Below are positions 31,601 to 40,628 of a DNA stretch of 64,000 nt, piece after piece. The notes under the pieces were generated by a model, which was not told the origin of the DNA, searched no databases, and saw only the letters and a program-made list of their open reading frames with translations. The DNA comes from Phycomyces blakesleeanus NRRL 1555(-) (Eukaryota; Mucoromycota; Mucoromycetes; Mucorales; Phycomycetaceae): positions 558,001-622,000 of the forward strand of contig NW_017265157.1 of assembly GCF_001638985.1 (NCBI RefSeq), given 5' to 3'. Every line of letters starts with the position of its first letter. Positions within the stretch are counted from its first letter, which is position 1. The position numbers and the translations under genes are program-made.

Positions 31601-32195
31601 CTTCCTGACCTATGGCCATGAACCTCGTATTCTGGGTGATCCTCTACGCCCATTCATGGATACCGCTATTCCTGATGATCCTTCTCTTGTCTCTGATGGT
31701 GCTATCCCTTTTCTCCACAATCTGCAACAAGCCTGCATTAATGCTGATGCTCGAGTAGCCACCAATAGCCAACAAGACAAGGAACAATGGGATTCTATTA
31801 TGAAACTGCACCAATTCGCAATTGGTGAACATTTATTGCTACGACATGAAAACAAATTTGGCTTAGAATATAACTGGATGGGACCATACATAGTTATAGA
31901 CAAGAATGCAGATAAAAATATATACAAGCTCACAACTATGGAAGGTGTCCCTTATACTTCCTAGGTTCACGTCGATCATTTAAAAATTGCAAAATCCAAT
32001 GATTTTGACCATACCTGGTATCACCCAACCCCTGCCCATGTCCAAATACGCCGCGATTTACCCTTGGACTCTTCTTCTGCCCTACCGTTTTCCCTTGTGG
32101 ATTCTTCTGGGGTTGATCAAGGACTATCAACAGTTTTGGGAGGGGGTGATGTCGGACATTATTTTGATGAATCCGTAAAATCTGAAGATAGTTAA
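28650..32195 (+). pseudogene. pol: Gypsy pol relic
   Basis: A single frame throughout, with no frameshifts, but four premature stops. These fall at ~29547 (TAG for Trp), ~29953 (TGA for Arg), ~31563 (TGA for Arg) and ~31962 (TAG for Trp), judged against the intact copy. The protease active site reads INSEAS instead of IDSGAS, losing the catalytic Asp. RT YLDD, RNase H TDAS and integrase motifs are still readable; HLGFIGEL replaces HLDFIGEL, losing the first integrase Asp. The frame ends inside the 3' LTR as in the intact copy. Confidence 0.9.
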
Positions 32196-32462
32196 CCACA
32201 GTACTTCTTTATGTGCAGTAATATCTTCCTGAGCATTAACCGCAGTAAAAGGACTTCTCTTGTATTTAAATAGAGTATAATAGTTTACTGCAGATAATGC
32301 ACAGTATTAGTTTAGAAAACTATATAAGACAATTCAATTCCTATCAATAAAAAGTACCTTTTATCCTCTCTTCGATTTTACATATACTCTCCAATCCCCA
32401 GTGGGTTTGACCTTTTGACTTTATTATAGTAAAAGGAAGACCAACCCAGATTGGGAACAACA
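32150..32462 (+). repeat. 3' LTR of the decayed Gypsy element
   Basis: TGTCGGACATTATTTTG to TTGGGAACAACA, preceded by the polypurine tract GGAGGGGGTGA. Confidence 0.85.
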
Positions 32463-32519
32463 CAACACATGTTGTACTTAATTTTTGTGATTCAAGCACT
32501 ATAGAAAATAATGTGCAAG

Positions 32520-32879
32520 TGTCATTCCTGATCTGGGATGGTCTTCCTTTTACTATAGCAAAGTCAAAAGGTCAAACCCACTGGGGATCGGAGAGTATAT
32601 GTAAAATCGAAGAGAGGATAAAAAGTCCTTTTTATTGATAGAAATTGAATTGTCTTATATAGTTTTCTAAACTAATACTGCGCATTATCTGCAGTAAACT
32701 ATTATACTATATTTAATTACAAGAGAAGTCCTTTTACTGCGGTTGATGCTCAGAAGATGTTACTGTGGTTAATCTTTACAAGACATTACTGCGGTTCGTT
32801 GTCTATGAGGTATCTTTGACATACAGAACTGCTGCGGTCAATTATCCCGATTTCTCGGATTCATCAAAATAATGTCCGA
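32520..32879 (-). mobile_element. solo LTR, family C, minus orientation
   Basis: About 360 bp, closely similar to the LTRs of the intact minus-strand element. It lacks the last bases of the terminus: it ends ...AATGTCCGA and then joins a family C plus-strand tail. Confidence 0.85.
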
Positions 32880-32880
32880 G

Positions 32881-32908
32881 AGTAAACCAACCCAGATCGT
32901 GAACGACA
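32881..32908 (+). repeat. tail of another family C LTR (plus orientation)
   Basis: AGTAAACCAACCCAGATCGT... ending GAACGACA is the 3' terminus of a plus-strand family C LTR. Its end lies 18 bp from the tRNA-Ile 3' end. Confidence 0.7.
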
Positions 32909-32918
32909 TCACATCGTG

Positions 32919-32924
32919 AAAAAA
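32919..32924 (-). terminator. Pol III terminator of tRNA-Ile
   Basis: T6 on the minus strand, 2 nt after the tRNA 3' end. Confidence 0.8.
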
Positions 32925-32926
32925 GT

Positions 32927-32999
32927 GCCCACTACAGGGGTCGAACCTGTGGCCTTGGCGTTATTAGCACCACGCTCTAACCAACTGAGCTAAGCGGGC
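32927..32999 (-). tRNA. tRNA-Ile (AAT)
   Basis: 73 nt. Acceptor GCCCGCT/AGTGGGC (one G-T), D-arm GCTC/GAGC, anticodon loop CTAATAA giving AAT, T-arm ACAGG/CCTGT. The first 14 nt (GCCCGCTTAGCTCA) are duplicated at 33378-33391 as the LINE target site. Confidence 0.95.
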
Positions 33000-33377
33000 C
33001 TCTGATGGCTACTACACTCGTAAAACTTACTTTACTACTTGTTGGACTGGACTTAGCTAGTTTTTGTTTTCTTTTTCTTGCCTTTTTTTCTTTTCTATCT
33101 AATTTGCTTTCTCTTTTTGTCTTTTCACGCATGAACTGCTGCCTGCTTGCACTTCTATCTCCTCCCTTTCACTGTTACAACATTTTTACACAGCTGCAAA
33201 GTGGAGAGTAGAGTACAACTCTCAGCTTATTAGTGTTAGTTCTTTTCTTCTCTTTCTATTTTTTTGTCTTTTTGTGATCCTTTTGGACTTTTTTTGCCTT
33301 TTCTTTTGTACTTGAGATACTATATGATCTATAGATTGCCGGCAATATATCTCTTTAATAAAACATAATCTTTAATC
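33000..33377 (+). mobile_element. 5'-truncated LINE copy inserted in tRNA-Ile
   Basis: Plus-strand 3' end of the same LINE. Shared blocks with 26130-27042 include CTCCCTTTCACTGTTACAAC, CAGCTGCAAAGTGGAGAG, TGTGATCCTTTTGGACTTTT and ATATGATCTATAGAT. The end is ...AATCTTTAATC. Its 5' end abuts tRNA-Ile nucleotide 1 directly. Confidence 0.9.
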
Positions 33378-33391
33378 TGAGCTAAGCGGGC
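33378..33391 (-). repeat. 14-bp target-site duplication: tRNA-Ile nucleotides 1-14
   Basis: TGAGCTAAGCGGGC on the plus strand, identical to 32986-32999 (a C precedes it on both sides). Confidence 0.9.
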
Positions 33392-34493
33392 TTGGTATTA
33401 ATGACATGGGGTGTTGTAAAAATGATCATGTTTTAATAAACTTTGGTTGTCTGGCAGTGCAGTGGCGTTGCAGAATTCTTTGTAATTCTAGAAAATTATA
33501 TTCTATTATTATTTTATTTTGATTTTCTGGCAGCAGCCGAGGCTGAATAGAAAGTAATTTTTCTATTTGTAGAGCAAAACACCAATAAGTACAACAAAAA
33601 GATATCATCCTGTCAACAATAACTTCAGGCAACTACACATTGTATCTTATTTTCTTACTATATTTAACTAAATAAATCAACTTGGAATTAATATTATTTT
33701 CATTATATATTTTTACAAGCATAATTATCTTCATGATTATGACTTAATAATTATTTTATTTTATTTGTACTTAATGATAGTAAAGAACAAATCATATTTA
33801 ATATATTGTCAATTATATAACTTCTATTATATTTTTTTTATAATTTCATTTATTTAATTATTCAACAAGTCAGTTGCAAAACTATAAATATTGCAATACT
33901 TGCATTTAATAAACATTAATTTTTCTTTGTCTTATTTTCTGATAACAAATTCTATTAATATTTAATATTATTAATATTTTACTTGTTTAATTATCCAAGT
34001 ATATTGAGTCAAGTCTATCAAGATTGATCAATAGTACTGTTTTTCTCTTATTTTTCTCTTATTTATTTTATTATCTTTAATTCTATATTCTCTTTTGAGT
34101 TTGTCTTTTTCTCTCTTATGGAAAAGAGAGGTTATTTCACATATGCAAACTCATTCAAACCTTAAAAACCATGATAACATCACCTGTCAACATTTACTAC
34201 AAATATAAGTACCACACGCGTTATTAATATAACATAAATGTTCTAAAATGATTCAGAATTAATCAAAAACGTATATTTGTTTAATATGATGTCAACTTAT
34301 ACAGACTATTACTGTATTTTTACTAATTATTTATCATTTTTAAATAAATTATTCACACATTTCCTCTAATTAAATTCACACACTTTACTCAATATAATTC
34401 ACACATTTAAATTTTATTTTCACACAAAATGATAAGAATAATATTACTTAATATTCCAAAGAATCTATAAAAAAAGATCAAGAAGTTTAATAG
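33392..34493. other. very AT-rich stretch without a recognised gene
   Basis: A 68-codon minus-strand frame (33632-33426) has a coding-like composition (ISFCCTYWCFALQIEKLL, QPRLLPENQNKIIIEYN) but no family I recognise; it may be a transposon scrap. Around 34265-34320 there is similarity to 19310-19355 (TATATTTGTTTGATGTGACG versus TATATTTGTTTAATATGATG), another dispersed repeat. Confidence 0.4.
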
Positions 34494-34605
34494 TGTGATG
34501 ACCTAGACACTTAGATGTTGGATTTATCATATATAAGAATATATTCATATTGAGATATCATAGTAGCTATTATCTTGTCAGTATAATATATATATAAACA
34601 ATTAA
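34494..34605 (+). mobile_element. truncated family A LTR fragment
   Basis: The first ~112 bp of a diverged family A LTR (TGTGATGACCTAGACAC...). It stops exactly where the CACTA terminus at 34606 begins. Confidence 0.75.
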
Positions 34606-34878
34606 CACTAGAAAAACATACGGGAATTACCATGTACAAAGTTAAATTATAACAATAGAAAATCTGGGGTATTTTTTCATCTCAGCTTTTTTTGTGTGTT
34701 CAAGATGAAAACACTGTTTTCCGGTTTTCTATTGGCTTGGATACAACAGGCGAAAATATTATTTATTATTATTATTATAAAGACATAACATTTCATTATA
34801 AAGACATAGTAAATTTAGTAAACGTTGTACTTGTTTCCTTTTTCTCTTAACACTTCAAAGTAAAAATAAATAAACATT

Positions 34879-37800
34879 ATGTCCACAATTCCTGAACTCT
34901 ACAACAAAAAGTGCCATTGTGCTGGATGTAGTCAGAACGATCTCGGCTATAGTTTTGTTGCCAGAAGAACTGCTCAACGTCATAACAAAAGGGCAAGACT
35001 AAATGCCATAAGATGTGAAAGGGGTACAATATTTGAATTTATTTAATTGTATTGTAATCCATGAAATAACGTGTTGTAATAGACATGTCTACCCAAAGAA
35101 ATATGATGGAGGTCGATGATGAACATAAGGTTTATTTAATTCAGATACCGTTAGATATTAACCAAGTGTTATATTCTAAATGTAGCTATCTTAACCCATC
35201 AACCCGGAGCCCTGGAAGAATCGTACACTCAGACAAACTCACCTGTTTGGGAAGGAGCTTCAATGTCTGACACTGAAGACGTTTCCGTTACTAATGACGC
35301 GATCAGCAATGGCGACAATGATGACAGTGGAAGCAACAGCAATGAAATCAGTGAAGACGAAAGCGAAGACGATGTTATTGAGCTCGACGACAATGAATTG
35401 AATAGTGAAGGTCAGTTAGTGTTAAAAATTTTTTAAAAAAAAAAGCGTTAATTTTTTTTTATAATAGACCCTTTTGCCACCCCCGATATGCCCCAGAACC
35501 CAGTGCACAGGTTCATTGCTACTTTTGTGGTGATGTTCGCTTCCCGCTATGTGGTTGACAAGGGCACCGTTGTCTTGATCGAGTTCATCAACAAGCTTTT
35601 GACAATTTACGAGCAGGATTTCCAACTGCCCTTGAGCCTTCCTGGTCTTCAGCGCATGACAGGTTTCTCAGCCATGACCAAAGGCATAAAGAAATTTGTT
35701 GTGTGTCAGGATTGTCACAAGGTGTACGAAGAAAGTGCATCTGTCCCGTCTCATTGCGATTTCGTAAAGCTTGGTGCACGCTCGTCTTGCAACTGCCAAT
35801 TGACGAAAACATCAGCATCGGGTGCTTTGGTGGCCAAGCGTTCATACTTGTACCAGTCCGTCGTTAATACTTTACGAATGTTTTTTCTTCATCCAGGATT
35901 CGAGGATAAAATTAGACATTGGAATCACGAGCTGAAGATGGTGGATACGATGTGTGACATATACGACGGTGCCATGTGGAAGGAGCTCAAAGACAAAGAT
36001 GGCGTGCAATTCACAAAGGATTCGCGTTCATTAATGTTGACTCTCAACATCGACTGGTTTCAACCTTTCGATAACGTCACGCACTCGACTGGTGCCATAT
36101 ACCTGGTAGTAAACAATCTGCCTCGCAATGAAAGATACAAGCCAGAGAACACACTTCTCGTAGGATTGATGCCTGGCCCAAAGGAACCCAAATCCGAAGA
36201 GATAAACCATTATCTCCGGCCTATGGTAGATGATCTGATAAGATTGTATGAGGGACTGGCAATCCCAACTTTCGAGTGTCCTAGTGGTGTCCGCGTCCGT
36301 GCCGCATTGATGATGGTGGCCTGTGACATCCCAGCAGCAAGAAAGACAAGTGGTTTCACCTCGCACAACAGTACATGCGCATGTTACAAGTGCAACAGAC
36401 ATTTCCCTCGCTTGGAAAACGGTGTCAATATTGACTTTCGTGGGTTTGACTTCTCTCGGTGGGTGCTTCGTGACGGTGTAGAGAACAGGTTGCATGCTGA
36501 GGAGTGGGAAAGTGCTAGTACCCCCTCAGAAAGGCATCGGCTGGAGGTCGAAAATGGTGTTCGATGGTCGCAGTTGCATCGCCTTGGATACCTTGATCTA
36601 GTACGTGGAACGATCATCGATCCCATGCATAATTTATTCCTGGGAACGCCTAAAAGATTGATGGATCGTTGGATCAAAGACGAAGACATTCAAGATGGCG
36701 ATTTTGCGGCAATGCAGAAGACTGCAGAAACGATGATTGTGCCTGGTGGATACACCTCTTTGAACTCGAAAATAGGAAAGCAGTTTTCGTATATGAAGGC
36801 AGACGAGTGGAAGTCATGGGTGCTTGTATACTCGCCAGTTCTGTTGAAAGATGTTCTTGCAAAAGACAGATTCGAAAACTGGATTAACTTTGTTGATGCA
36901 TGCCGCCTGTTGATCAAGCCAACGATCACGTTCGATGAAGTCAACACTGCCCATCAGTTTCTTCAAACTTTTTGCACCAGATGTGACGAGCTGTACAATG
37001 CCGAAATCCTCATCTGTAATATGCACCTACACCTCCATCTTCGAGATACAATTCGTGATTTTGGACCAGTGTACGGTTATTGGCTATTCGGGTTCGAGCG
37101 GTTTAACGGGTTGTTAAAAAATTTGAAGACAAACAGGAAGATCGGGTTTGAAGAAACATTTATGAAGAAATTTATTGAAGATGTGCACAAAGACGATCTT
37201 GTCAACAGTTTCCTTCAGAGTACCCACCAGACATCTGCATTTCCTCTCCTTACCAAACTCACTTCTTCCTTTACACCCGCCACCATTCCATCCATCCGTC
37301 AACGTACCTTCCGCATACAGTCATTTGTTGAGGCTTCTGAAGATCCAAATGTACTTGTAAAAGGCAACGAACCTCTCCCTCCTTCCGCATTCCCTCTATC
37401 ATTAAAATCCGCTACCACAATGAGTGACATTCACTATGTTCATCTCTTACAATACTACAAAGTTGCGTACAACAATGAACAATTAGTTCACTTTCAACAA
37501 GCGTCGGAATCACCATACTTTGTCGACAATACAATCACCCTGTTGAAATACATCAACATCCTTGGGCAGGTCTACAAGGGTAAAGGTGAATCTGGAAGTC
37601 GTGGCTCTCTTGTACAAGCAAAGTTCATTGGAAGTACTGGTGAGCATATCATCGCATACACGGGTCAAATACAGTACATTTTCACCCATTCTTTCACTCC
37701 TCCACCCACCTCTTCATCCCTTACTCCCTTGCTCCGCACCCATCGCCGCCCAACACAACTTCTTCACAATTCTCAACATACTTTTGCATTTATCAAATGG

Positions 37801-37995
37801 TACACACCCGAAAATGATAAATCGCGAGAGTACGAACACGTTGAAACCTGCTTTCCAACATTTTCTCCTGACGATTTCCAATGTGTATTGCCAGTGCATA
37901 GAATTATGTTAGAAGTAGCAACTGCTGAGCACACAACACGCAGAAAAGTAAAAAAGATGCTGGTCATTCCTTTGCCAAAAAAACAATACATTTAA
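34879..37995 (+). CDS. CACTA-type transposase (Tnp2 / Transposase_21 family), multi-exon
   Basis: The main exon (35468-37995, 835 codons from the internal ATG 35488) is intact. It has ADSRSLMLTLN-like core features and the family hallmarks MVACDIPAARKTSGFTSHNS, a Cys pair (CACYKCNRHFP), IIDPMHNLFLGT, and YGYWLFGFERFNG near residue 530. Upstream exons: 34879-35023 (MSTIPELYNKKCHCAGCSQ), 35083-~35129, then an acidic exon ending at 35410 (DTEDVSV...SEDESEDD), joined by a GT-AG intron to 35468 in frame. The junction between the second and acidic exons is not resolved: the best acceptor gives a phase mismatch. The protein should recognise CACTA termini and cut DNA. It looks functional over the core. 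Confidence 0.75.
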
Positions 37996-38126
37996 AAAAT
38001 AATAAAATTATAACTCCCTTTTTTAAAGGCACACAGAAAAGAATAATCATAGTGTTTGTATTTGTTGGTATGTTTATCATTGTCAGATGGAGGATGTGGA
38101 GGATGTAGAGGATAAGAAAACAAAAT

Positions 38127-39516
38127 TTATTGAAACTCATCTCTAAAAGCCCAGTGAGGGAGAAGGGACGTCAATCTAGGCGGGACTGCTAAAACAGCAT
38201 CTCTACCGAAGGACCTCTTCAACATCTGACGCGAATTGAAGTCCATGCGATTACGCATAAAATCATCAACAACTGCAAGAAAGTGATTGTACTAAATACA
38301 AATAAGTGATTAATCAAAGTTCTGTTTCATTTAAATACATAAAAAAACAAAAAAAAGCTATATACAATAATGTAAACAAAAGAAATTACCTCATCGCTTC
38401 TCCAACTTGGACGCACTGTACAAATCGCACGGTTGCTCGAGACTCCAGGCATATCGTCTTCAGATTCGCCCTCAGACATTGCTTCTTTCTGTAAGAGTCC
38501 GTCGCAGCTCTTACCCACCTTCATATCAATTTCAGCCTTGAATGTATGGTAGGTCAGCTCGCGACGGTCAAAATGCTAGTTTATAAATGTATTAATATGA
38601 ATACATTTAATTTGCAATCAAAATATACTTCTAACATACATCGGTCTCTCGACCTGCTTTTCTTGACCGAGAATTTGTCTTTTTGCGCGCTTCATAGGAT
38701 TCCTTGACTTGGCGTCTCGTTCCACAAAAGTTTGTGTAGATACAATCGCTAATATCGGCCTGTCAAACACTAGTCCCAACAACCTTTGGAGCCAGGTATG
38801 CATGAAGGTCATGCATCAGCTGTCTGTTGGGTGGAAGTCTGTAATCAACATTAACATCCCAACTGCGCTTGCTGTCGTTAGCTGCAACTAGTTCCGGCTT
38901 ATTTGATTTGAAGTTGTGTTTCTTCAACTCTCCTCGGATAAGAGCCTATACTTAGTGTGAGATATTATGTTGATGAGCTACTGTACATCTCAACACTTAC
39001 TAAAACTCTAGTGCAATCCTGTTTACTAAGTTCACCAGCGTTTGCACCAGTAAGAACCACTGGACCAACAGAAGGAGCGACAGAAGGACCAACAGAAGGA
39101 GCAACAGAAGGACCAACAGAAGGAGCAACAGAAGGAGCAACAGAAGGACCAACAGAAGGAGCAACAGAAGGAGCAGCAGAAGAGATACCAAAAAAAGCCT
39201 CAGAAGGTGTTGTATACCAATCCAGAGTAGAACCAACGGAAGAAGCTGCGAAAGGGACAGAAGCAGAAGCAGGTATAGTGGTAGGAGCAATAACTGCAAG
39301 AAGTTCTCCAGAGGCATCGGCAACGCTATCAAGTATTTCCAATGAATCTTTGTTCCCCTTGATAACAATGCCAATGTTTGAATCCATGGTCTTGAGACTT
39401 TCCTCCATAGCGGTGAGCCTTCTTAAAAGCTCAGTATATTCCGGGGATGGAGCCGGGGCAATTGACTGACGATTGTTAACCATGGTCTGAAAGCTATCTA
39501 ATAAAATGTTATACAT
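38127..39516 (-). CDS. companion gene of the CACTA element, four exons, function unknown
   Basis: Minus-strand exons: 39516-39001 (172 codons), 38945-38640, 38575-38390, 38272-38127. Exon 1 has a short helical part (ELLRRLTAMEESLKTMDSNI) and then about nine APSV/GPSV repeats. Exon 2 (ALIRGELKKHNFK through RRQVKESYEARKK) is basic. Exon 3 is acidic at its end (SEGESEDDMPGV), and exon 4 ends PHWAFRDEFQ. Exon 2 contains one in-frame TGA, and the exon 3/4 join is out of phase by one, so either my splice sites are off or the copy is damaged. CACTA elements usually carry a second DNA-binding protein besides the transposase; that role is an inference from position only. Confidence 0.45.
39064..39182 (-). 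repeat. coding minisatellite: GGAGCAACAGAA / GGACCAACAGAA units
   Basis: About nine to ten 12-bp units alternating GGAGCAACAGAA and GGACCAACAGAA (plus strand), encoding APSV/GPSV on the minus strand in exon 1 of the companion gene. Confidence 0.85.
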
Positions 39517-39619
39517 GAGTTGATTGTTAATTATATTTGTTTTATATATCTATTCATTGTATATATAGAGTGTTATTAACATACAAAAGAAGTTAGGTGT
39601 TAAGCGAAAGAATAAAGTG

Positions 39620-39986
39620 TAGTTAATGGAAAGATGGTAAAAGTAAAAGCAAGAACCCATTTATTATATTACACTTGTTGCTGTAAATACTCAGGATTTC
39701 TTTAATATGCGTATCTCTATTAATACTTCCTGGAATTAACGGGGTGCAAATCGGCTTTGAACATGCTTTTTTCAACTCAATCCAATATATGATTTCTGTC
39801 TTTCGGCCTTTTGGCCCTTTGGTCTTTTGTTCTTTTTGTTTTTTTTTTTTCATTTACAAGTTTTCTCTCTTTTCTCTCTTTCCAACATTTATTATATTCA
39901 CAGATTTTCTTGGTAAGATATCTTATTCTTTAATATTATATATATATATATAACTAAAATGATAATAGTTGTTTTTTATTACTACA
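39620..39986. other. between companion gene and small plus-strand exons
   Basis: A 76-codon minus-strand frame (39853-39623) has coding-like parts (KPICTPLIPGSINRDTHIKE) and might be an upstream exon of the companion gene, but no join can be shown. The rest is T-rich. Confidence 0.25.
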
Positions 39987-40063
39987 GACACTCGTGTTTT
40001 GTTACCTTCTGATGCATCCCCTTCACAATGTCCATCCGGATTAGCTAAGGTTAGTAAATATAC

Positions 40064-40606
40064 TGTGGTGATCCAGACACTCGGATGTTGGATTTATCAC
40101 ATATAAGAACATATTCATATTGGGATAGCATAGTAGCTATCATCTTGTCAGTATAAAATATATATAAACGATTAAGTAATCAGCCCAATAATTATTACAG
40201 TTAGTACTGTAGATAATATCTTAAAGATTGTTAAGATAATTATATCATACTGCCGGGTAAACTGTGTCAGATCGATATGGAGCTAATTTAGTAGGAAGTC
40301 CTAAAGCTCTAGTATAAAAGAGAAAAGAATAGCTAAGAGCTAAAGAAGTACGATTTATGACTTGATGTCATAATTGTAACACCGACACTAGTTAAGCAGT
40401 AAATACACTCTAATAACCAAATATAGTAAAGGAAGAAAGCCTTAAGAAACTAAGACATAATGACAAGAGCAGATTGTGTTTTCTTATAAAAAGGGACACT
40501 TTTTATTTATGAATAAAGACAACTTATATACAGTCTCAAAGTATTTCTATACGTCTCTATTATCAAATATTTTATTTTTCTATTGTTTCGTACCTGAAAT
40601 ACCACA
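40064..40606 (+). repeat. 5' LTR of the chromovirus
   Basis: TGTGGTGATCC...AATACCACA. TATA-like box TATAAAAAGG at 40485-40494 and AATAAA at 40512-40517. Confidence 0.95.
40485..40494 (+). promoter_or_regulatory. TATA-like element in the chromovirus LTR
   Basis: CTTATAAAAAGGGAC context, ~130 bp before the LTR end; transcription would start some tens of bases downstream. Confidence 0.5.
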
Positions 40607-40628
40607 TTTTTTACTTTGAATTCTCGAA

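Larger units (their letters stand above)
27191..32462 (+). mobile_element. decayed Ty3/Gypsy element, family C, plus orientation
   Basis: LTRs 27191-27459 (269 bp, carrying an internal deletion) and 32150-32462 (313 bp) enclose gag and pol relics collinear with the minus-strand element at 13740-19145. The two LTRs differ by indels and many substitutions, so this copy is much older. No matching target duplication (CATG / CAAC). It starts 76 bp downstream of tRNA-Ala. Confidence 0.9.

Noticed and set aside
38048..38062. TAGTG near 38050 as the right end of the CACTA element
   Set aside because: Only the five terminal bases match the left end, no subterminal repeats lie beside it, and the companion gene would fall outside the element. 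The end at 47542 fits better, though not perfectly.
39064..39182. Regular 12-bp repeats considered as a CRISPR-like array
   Set aside because: Units are contiguous with no spacers and keep a coding frame; a minisatellite in a eukaryotic context.
39000..39374. 124-codon minus-strand ORF of almost pure leucine
   Set aside because: Frame-shifted reading of the APSV/GPSV minisatellite; the in-frame companion gene reading is better.
39744..39953. 69-codon plus-strand ORF (Phe-rich)
   Set aside because: Composition reflects a T-rich tract; no domain, and it overlaps a more coding-like minus-strand frame.
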